Assembly: GCF_024868665.1 (NCBI RefSeq) | Contig: NC_079892.1 | Coordinates: 5,789,045-5,853,044 of the forward strand | Direction of reading: 5' to 3' | DNA: 64,000 bases | DNA from: Triplophysa rosa | Taxonomy: Eukaryota; Chordata; Actinopteri; Cypriniformes; Nemacheilidae | Shown here: positions 56,440 through 64,000 of the stretch, piece after piece | Numbering within the stretch: the stretch's first letter is position 1 | How the letters are laid out: every line of letters begins with the position of its first letter | Translations under genes and position numbers: made by a program | Notes under the pieces: generated by a model | Told to the model about the DNA's origin: nothing | The model's input: only the letters and a program-made list of their open reading frames with translations | Database searches by the model: none

Positions 56440-58030
56440 CCAGTGCTGTGTCGCCATGTTTACATCCTCGTCTCGCTGTTCCATCTTCCTTTCCCTTTAC
56501 TTTTAGTTCTTTAAGAGTATCAGACTAACCAAACAAGGTTACCATTGATGACAGAGAAGTCAGTTTTAAGATAGACATCATTCATGAAAAAGGGTGAGGT
56601 CAAGGTGAGACTTTTATAAACTAGGCAAATTAAACATTTCATGTCAGATTAATTGACTTTGCACCTTCCATGACCTTCCATACTAAAGAGTCTATGCATT
56701 TCCATGAATGCATTTTTATGTTTTACATATATATTGGTTGACCACTAATGACTACTTTGAGCACACGTATCTGTAAATAATTCATGCTAGCGACATCTTA
56801 AACTTGTAAATCTCACTGGAAACGTTACCTCATAAGGCTATTTTTAAATACAGCTTCTGTTGTTTCATTTACACCATGCCAACAACGTGGACTGATATGG
56901 GCATCATAATTACATTTATTGCCAGACTAATATTGTTTGAGTGAATGACTAAATATCCGTCGGTTAGAGAGAAATCTATTGATGATGTTTTCTGTGGGTA
57001 TTAACCTCTATTGGTTTAAGTGGCCTCCGTTTATTGATGTTTTTTTCATTGTATACTGTAATTTGTACACATGTAAATGTAACCTGTGACATTGTTGTTG
57101 TATTGCCGCAGATTTGAAGCGGTTGTGCCGTCCTCTTGTGAACTTAAGTGAATGTTAGGCTTTGAGAATTTAGTACTGTTAAATATTCAGCAGAATGTTA
57201 AGAATTTTAATGGCAATAAGCTACGTTGTTACTGTAGCCTGCTAAGATACCAGATAATTAAAATGTAATATTGTTGCTAACGAAAATTAGCTAACTACCA
57301 CAGTACATTAAAGCTATCTTAACAAATGTCAGATGATACCCTGATAGCACGCATACATCTGGGAGACATATTTTTTAATTGTTTGCTCATACGAGGTTTC
57401 CTGTCAGATGTCATAAAGACGTCTAGAAGATGATTTAGAATGTTTGTTAATCTGCCTTTTCTAATATGTTTATCAGATGTTTTTACACAGCAGATGTTTT
57501 CCAGATCTTTAGCAGACAATTTAATATTGTTTAATTGTGCAATTACAGCATTTGTACAGCACGAAACATCTAAATTATGTTAACAGCAGTCATTTAAGTT
57601 CATTTTTACAACGAATGCAACTAAATAACTAGCAAATAAAGTCACAGTGTGTCATCTATGTTATCTGATTAATACATACTTATTGGAAATTAACTGATAC
57701 AGTAAAATGCTACATATGAGGTGTGAGTCTATAAATATAGCCTCATTTTGCTCTGTTGTAAAATAGATGGGGGAAAATAGATAAATACAGACCACAATTC
57801 TGGTCCAGAAGAACTTCCTGTTTCAGTTTTTTAACGCTATACACAAACGTTCGAACAAAATGAAAACAACAGAACATTTATTACCGAATCATGTGGCTTC
57901 ACCAAATTGTAGAGAAATATCTTTAAGATTTTATTATATATGTAAGATTTAAAAAATTATAATATTAGATAAAAACTCAAACCGGAACTGCTTCTGGACC
58001 AGTGTTTACAACTTGTGAAGTGGTCTATAG

Positions 58031-59290
58031 CAGTGGTTCTCAATCTTTTTCGTTGTAAGGCACAGTGCCGAGACGTCTGGGGGCCCTATGCACACCTTTG
58101 TGAGGGGCCCTTGTCTTAATAGTTAAAATTAGATGAGCATAACTGTAAACTATAAGAAATAAAATGATAAATCAATTAACACACTTAAACAAATTAAAAC
58201 TGAAAGACAAAAAACCTTAAACTGACAGTAAGAACAATTAAGTATAAATTTTGATTTACATGTAAATAATCCTTTACCTAAAGTAACACATGGCTCTGGA
58301 ACCATCTAGCTTTTTACTAATCAAATGAGTGATTAACAAAAATAAAACATGATAAATATAGTTTACTCAAGAAAGCTAAGCATTCAAAAACAAAACATAT
58401 CAATTATTTTCTAAATGTGATGACAGAAAAATGACATATTATCATGGGCAAACGAAATACAGTGGTGTGCATTATAGCTGAGACTCACATGAACATTGTA
58501 CAGCTGGTTTTGTGACTAAGTCATTCCCTGTAAATGCTATTGAAGTTAGAATATTAATGTTTATGTGACTTTGGAGACGGTCCCTAAATTCACGACTATC
58601 GAACGTCCAGTCCAACCAACTGTTTTGTAAATATGTACTTGCATAAGTTGACAAAACTAAATAAGACTTTAAAATAGCACAAAAACACATGCCTTCTAGT
58701 TCTTGTTCTTTTGCTTCACGTTGTTGCTGTTTTTCCGCTACAGACGAATAGCTTCGTTTCGAAGCCATATGTAAGACGGGTCATCGCATTATGTGCATGT
58801 CATTACCTGCGCGCACTGCATGATGTCCGAGTATGTCACAGTAATCAAATAAATTAAGTATTAAAAAGGAAATTTCCAAATGATTCCTGTAAAGTTTGTA
58901 ACAAAACACTCCGAAGGAAGAAAGTTGAATCCGCGTCTTGTTTACATTATAGTGTTTTTGATTCGGTACTCAAGGAGGCCCCCTGGTGGTGCAGGGGCCC
59001 TACTCAACTTGCGTAGTTTGCCTATAGGAAGAATCGGCTCTGCTAGGCAACAAATTGCCTGTGAGTGTGAGAACATCACTTTGTGGCCCCCCAAATAAAG
59101 ACTTGTAATCTTAAACTAAGAATTTCAATTAAACCAAAAACATATTCAGTTATACAATGCTGGAACATCAATTATTTGGTTGGTGGTCTTATTTTTCTGA
59201 TGTTTTATACAGCATAAAATCTATTAAAAATGTATAATTTCATAAAATGCCACAAAATCCATCTTGGGGCCCCCAGTTTGAGAACCGCTG
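58031..59290. mobile_element. hAT-type element with a second element nested inside
   Basis: Outer termini CAGTGGTTCTCAATCT / AGTTTGAGAACCGCTG with a perfect 8-bp duplication GTCTATAG at 58023-58030 and 59291-59298. The outer sequence is the same family as 24797-25034 (shared TTTGTGGCCCCCCAAATAAA). Confidence 0.88.
58063..59042. mobile_element. inner hAT-like element
   Basis: About 980 bp with ends CAGTGCCGA / TCGGCTCTG, interrupting the outer element. Carries GGGGGCCC near both ends and a minus-strand ORF (58472-58768) starting MASKRSYSSVAEKQQQREAK, possibly a transposase-associated remnant. Target duplication not clear. Confidence 0.6.
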
Positions 59291-61655
59291 GTCTATAGCC
59301 ACACTGCTAGTTAAAGGGGAATGTAGCTTGTAACTGGAAAAGCTTTCACGCTAATAAAGTGTTGCTAGCATTGTGGCTAATGTTAATTTAGTTACTCCTC
59401 AGCACTGTAAACAGAGGTCTTGTGCGTCGGACTTAAGTTATAAATACTGTAGATGGGTAACAGTTATGGCCCCTGATCAATGAATGCAGGTCAAAATGTT
59501 GTTATAATAGAAGCTGGGGAGTGAAATCGAAGGTAGCATACTGCATGCAGTGATAGATATATGCCTTTGTAAGCTTTGGCCTGTTGTGACGAATGAATGG
59601 TCGCAGGTAGTCGCAGTTGTCCACGCACTTGTGGTTTCTAGTTCGTCCTGCAGCGCTTTACACCCTTTAATGCTTTGACCTGTTTTTGTGTGTGGTTGTG
59701 CTGAGTCATCCAGTGTTTCCTGCCTGTAGCTACATTAGCCTCTTTGTCTGTCTCGTTCCAAGTGGCCATCCTTAATGTGATCACTTTTGTTTGAAACATC
59801 ATGACAAATTCATAACAGCTTGATGTCAAAGCACGACGCAGGTTTCATGAGGATCATACAGTAGCTGTGCCGTGAATGTCATACTCAAAGCCATCTAGAA
59901 AGCAAACTGTAGCTCACAGCATAGTTTTCTTTACGTTTTCAGCTGTTGGGTCCTTTCTGATGCAGGTCTGTGATGTAATCCATTGTTCTGTGCCATAAAC
60001 TCGCGAGCAACCTACAGAGGCAGCATTTTTTGCTGCATAATTTTAACTACTTCCCAACTCAATCCCACAATGCATTCCAAGAAACTCCAATATCAACATC
60101 CAAAATAAAAGAAGAATTTATATTTCAATTGAAATGTGTCTAATAGTTTTTTATTTGAGATCATATTTGTGCATGCTGTTTATTTATGCCAGTTTTATTG
60201 TAGTTTATCGAGTTTGCTCGTCCACAGTTACTGTCCACATGAGGGTCCGTCACAAGACAGCTGTCTATGTAGGCAATGGGCGCCAAACAAGCTCACTAGG
60301 TTTAGCAACTTTTTTGAGTCCTTTACAAAGTCACGCTGTTGAGGATTGGTTAAGCATGGCCGCTGTCTTTAACCTCCTTTCTAATCAATCGTTTTGTTTG
60401 AGTGCTGTTTAGGAAACACTGATCCTTTCAGGTTTCTCTGTGGGAGACACGGATCAATACTTTCCTTCAGGGTTGACATGGCGGAGGCAGTCATATAAGA
60501 CACATTATCGCATGGCTCACTGGAATACTCGATTCCGATTGGCCAAAACTACCCAAACCTCTTCGAGTCTGGTTCCTGACATATAGGTTTATTTTGTTAT
60601 TATGAGTTACTGATTGTACATTCCCCCTTATGATGAGAGCAAAATTTATGGACAACTGTATCCCACAATGCCGTATTACCGTATATTGACTACGTTTTCC
60701 TGCTTATTTGATCATGAAGATTTATGTTTCATCAGCATTGATACGAATTAGCCGCCTCGTAAAATAAGGTACTTTTTTTTTGTTTAAAACTGTTTAAAAT
60801 TTATCAGTGCATACTGCATACTTAATAAAATGGTGTATACTCATTAGTATATACTGCTCAGTAAGCATTCTGAATTAAACAAGCAATGCTTTTTAATTTC
60901 ATGAGCATTGCCTTTGTTTTGTAATTTCCGTTTTGTTCTGTACATTTTGCTTATACTTTATTTGCTGAATAAGGCCCCAAGTTTATCATTTCAAAGAGAT
61001 AATAGAATGTAGTACAGTGCACTCTTGGTGAGTTGTGGGAATTTTAATAGCAGGCCTGGCACGAGCGTCTAGGTTTTTGACTTGTTCATCTTCAATCCTG
61101 GGCAACGGAGCAGGAACTATATGTGGGGCTTTCATCAAAAATGCATGGGGATCAGACGGAGCAGTCGGCTCTGCTCGAGGAAGACGTCAGCTCGGAGATG
61201 GAGAGCCGAGGGACACTCTAACCGATGCCAAGTGTGATGGCTCTATTACACATCTGTGCGGAGACACAAAGCAAAGACATGCTTTCTGAGTCATGAGCCT
61301 TGATTGTTTTTACGATGTGGAACTAATGCGGATTGGAGCTGAATTACATGGTTTTTAATTATTATTTTCATCTGACAATGTGAAGGGCCTTTTGACGTTT
61401 CAGTGAACAAATCTGACTATACAAGACTTATGAAACCGTGAGAAAGTCTTTAAGTGTTTGCTGAGGTATAGCTTGTGAAGGTTTATAGACCCAGAGGATT
61501 TATAATTGAAAGTAATATGAAGTGTTTTTGGCTTTAAAATGAAGTTTTATGAGTGGTTCCTTGAATCACTTTCGATTTAGCTGCAGTATAAATAATCAAA
61601 CCTTTTTTCTTCAGAGTTAGCTATAGTTATATTGTCATATATTGATGTTATTAAT

Positions 61656-61890
61656 GAAAAATGAAAATTATTTAATCATTCACTCGTCCTCATGTCATTT
61701 CAAACGTGTATTTCTTTTTTCTGCAAAAGATAATTTGAAGAATGTTGGTAATCGAACATCATTGGCCCCCATTGACTTCCATTGTAGGGACAAATATCTT
61801 CTTCTGTGTTCCACATTTACAAATTCTGATTGACATGGGGGTGAATAAATGATGACAGAATTTTTATTTTTGGGTAAATTCTCCCTTTTA
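61656..61890. mobile_element. fold-back MITE (TTCACCC family)
   Basis: Arm CCTCATGTCATTTCAAACGT, centre CCCCCATTGACTTCCATTGT, right end TTTTTGGGTAAATTCTCCCT. Confidence 0.7.
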
Positions 61891-62523
61891 TGCGCCAAGT
61901 TGCTAGGCAACCATAAACAGCAAACAGTATAGTGTAAGATCTGATTATTGTGTTTGTGTATGTATTAAATGGTTTAAATATATACTATATTATAGGTCGC
62001 ATTAGTATTTAAACAATAAGCACATTGAGGCTGTGGGTTGCAGTGATTTTATCATGGTTAAGGAGATGCACTGTTTTGCATCTTGGCTAAGTTCCCCCAT
62101 GGTAAAAGAACTGTTAAAGATAACCTGTCATGGTTTAATGCTTTAATGCAACCTTAACAGGTTCTCCTTATCATCACCCTTTTTAAAACCTTTATTTTTA
62201 AGAGTGCAATCAAAGTTTCATTTAAGTTAAAGTGTCTATTGGCCATTAGCTGTCCCCTCTTGACCATCGAAATACACAACAACACAATTCAAAACACTCA
62301 ATCTCGCATTGGAGTCGTGGTCCGAGCCAGAGCTCATTATGACCAATAGAGGGTCTAATTAAGCCAAGCACTGTGAGAGCAAGCATCTGGTCTTCCCAGA
62401 AGCCCTCAGGATTTCACAGACCGAGGGGCCAATCACTCTGTTCTGGACTCTTCCCCTCATCAGAGCCCCAACCCTGTATACAAAGGTTCACGGCATGCAT
62501 GCTGTTATCTGGACTTTATATTA

Positions 62524-62932
62524 AAGGGATAGTTCACCCAAAAATAATGCTTTTCTTTTTTACACAAAATGAGAAGGAAGAGCAGAGCTGTCACCATTAT
62601 GGTAGCATTGAAGTGGTCAGCTCAGGACAACATTTTTGGTTGTTTATTACAAAAAAAGTTATAAATGGAGTCAGTCCTTAATTCCAAACCTGTATGACTT
62701 TCTTTCATCTCCAGGACACAAAAGAAGATAGTTTGAAGAACGTTGGCAACCAAACTACATTGGACCCCATTGACTTCCGTTGTATGGATGCACAACCAAA
62801 CATTTCTCGAAATATCTCCTTTTGTGTTCCACTGAAGAAGAAGATTCATTATTCTCTACAATAAACAATTTTTGAATGATATGAGGGTGAAAAATTATGA
62901 CAAAATTCGTATTGGGTGAACTATCCCTTTAA
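62524..62932. mobile_element. fold-back MITE (TTCACCC family), complete with insert
   Basis: Left end AAAGGGATAGTTCACCCAAA, right end TTGGGTGAACTATCCCTTTA. About 120 bp of unrelated sequence (about 62555-62675) interrupts the left arm. Confidence 0.75.
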
Positions 62933-63016
62933 CAGCTCGTTTCAATATCTCAAGCATAAAGTAAAAAGATAAAATGTATTGCATATCTTATGAAAATTGA
63001 CAATAAAGTGTAAGAG

Positions 63017-63068
63017 TCATACAGGTTTGGAACAACATGAGGATAAATAAATAATGACATTGTTTTAA
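63017..63068. mobile_element. MITE arm fragment (TTCACCC family)
   Basis: CATACAGGTTTGGAACAACA then ATGACATTG only. Confidence 0.5.
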
Positions 63069-63094
63069 CATTTAGCTAAAATATTTATCAAATT

Positions 63095-63215
63095 GCACAT
63101 TTACATGTATACATTTTTTCCCAAAGCAACTTACATGGCATTCATTTGATCAGTTTATGCATTTCCTGGGGATGGAATCAAACCCATGACCTTGAGGTTA
63201 TGGACTAAAGGTCGC
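63095..63215 (-). mobile_element. tRNA-derived SINE
   Basis: Inverse tail (CCCAAAGCAACTTACATGGC) followed by an inverse B-box (GGAATCAAACCCATGACC). A-box end degraded. Confidence 0.6.
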
Positions 63216-63972
63216 GAACGCATGTAAAACAAATACTTTAAGAAATGCAGTAGTTATTGCTAGAAGATGATGCTGTAAACTACTGAGATGAGGTCAGCGG
63301 AGTTCATTTACAAATACCGATCAGATTATCTCATTGTGATTGTGGACAGGCTGGCATACACATCTCCAGTCTGTTTGTTGCTGTGGTAAGCTCGTGTTGA
63401 TATTTTGGTCCCATGTGATACTCGTGGTAGTGGAGACAGTTGGCCTATCTCGCATGTGTGACTCTAGTACTGCGTGCTGACAGATGGAACCCTATCGGCC
63501 CTCTTTACTATAGCTTTGTTTCGGTGAATCACACCTCTTAAAAGACGGGACATCCCTGTCAGAGATTTCCACACCTCCGTTTTCCACTTCGGTCCTCTTT
63601 CCTTTTCTCGCCCTCTCTCTCTCTTTCTTTCCATCTGTCCCCGAGGAACGCCTCAAAATAGCAGCCTAGGGAAAAGTGGGTCAGGCATCATCATGGGTTC
63701 CAGGGTGTTGTAGAGGTTGGGGTGTGCGCTAAGCGAACGCAGCAAAACTGCAAAAAGGGGGCGGAGAGTATCGAACCCGGGATATATTGACTTGTCTTTG
63801 TACCTTGATTTATTTTGTTTGTTTTGTTGATTTTGCATTTTATAATCTGTTGGTCTATTATTCTTTTTGTCTCATTCTTTCTCTTTTATCTGGTTTGGAT
63901 GCCTTGGTTCATTAGATTGGATAGAACTACTTTCATGACATTTTTTGTTAGTGTACAAATTGTGTATTGATT

Positions 63973-63998
63973 TATATATATATATATATAATATATAC
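63973..63998. repeat. (TA)n run at window end
   Basis: About 25 bp of alternating TA. Confidence 0.85.
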
Positions 63999-64000
63999 AT

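Larger units (their letters stand above)
51504..64000 (+). other. znrf1: znrf1 intron 1 (continues beyond the window)
   Basis: No exon encoding the FKCPIC zinc-finger start or the RING cysteines could be found to the end of the window. The stretch holds MITEs, a nested hAT pair, a SINE, a (CT)n run and one GC-rich low-repeat block at 54240-54900. Stretches without listed features (51.9-53.1, 56.6-58.0, 59.3-61.6 and 63.2-64.0 kb) show nothing recognised. Confidence 0.75.

Noticed and set aside
58472..58768. 98-codon ORF as a host gene
   Set aside because: Lies wholly within nested hAT-like elements and has no splice partners.
60000..64000. znrf1 exon 2 (zinc finger start FKCPIC)
   Set aside because: No stretch encoding it with an acceptor was found; it probably lies beyond 64000.

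Overview
The window is vertebrate nuclear DNA, most probably from a cyprinid-type teleost. It has compact multi-exon genes with GT/AG introns, many short fold-back MITEs with subterminal motifs like TAGTTCACCCAAAAATGA, tRNA-derived SINEs whose tail reads CTTTGGATAAAAGCGTCTG, a CR1/L2-like LINE and hAT-type elements with 8-bp target duplications. The species cannot be named from the sequence alone. Most of the long open reading frames are repeat-derived or chance; the real coding sequence lies in short exons recovered here by protein similarity and splice sites.

Three protein genes are supported. (1) ndrg4, minus strand, coding exons from 26,088 down to 3,317. All coding exons are readable and phase-consistent. 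They give a 352-residue protein from the short start (MPECWDG) and about 384 from the long start (MAGIKDQ...). A 39-nt frame-neutral exon near the C-terminus can be skipped, giving about 339 and 371. A likely non-coding first exon lies near 39.86-40.07 kb. (2) gins3, minus strand, three coding exons (48,941-47,348), complete at 211 residues. (3) znrf1, plus strand, only coding exon 1 (51,116-51,503, the N-myristoylated N-terminal part). The remaining 12.5 kb is its first intron, and the RING exons lie beyond the window. gins3 and znrf1 are divergent, with start codons 2.2 kb apart.

Layout: 1-3.3 kb ndrg4 3' flank with repeats; 3.3-6.0 kb ndrg4 3' exons; 6.0-14.7 kb one large intron filled by an antisense, broken LINE (8.2-14.4 kb) that carries at least four nested insertions (two hAT-like, one TTAA-class, one LTR-like segment); 14.7-15.9 kb ndrg4 core exons; 16.0-16.8 kb a large tetranucleotide/24-bp satellite beside an ndrg4 acceptor; 19-26 kb the 5' coding exons and two alternative starts; 26.3-37.5 kb a large inverted duplication bounded by two single-N gaps; 37.5-47 kb ndrg4 5' intron and promoter region plus intergenic DNA; 47.3-48.9 kb gins3; 50.4-51.5 kb CpG-rich znrf1 5' region; 51.5-64 kb znrf1 intron 1 with repeats and a few candidate regulatory motifs.

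The most unusual structure is the 26.3-37.5 kb inverted duplication. The 5,381-bp piece between the two Ns (27,102-32,482) is, when reverse-complemented, collinear with the end of the contig on its left and most of the start of the contig on its right, with only a few SNPs and one 5-bp indel. The simplest reading is an alternative-haplotype contig scaffolded in the wrong orientation, not a biological palindrome. One of its 5-bp differences makes or breaks a signal-peptide-like ORF. No previously undescribed biological system could be supported.
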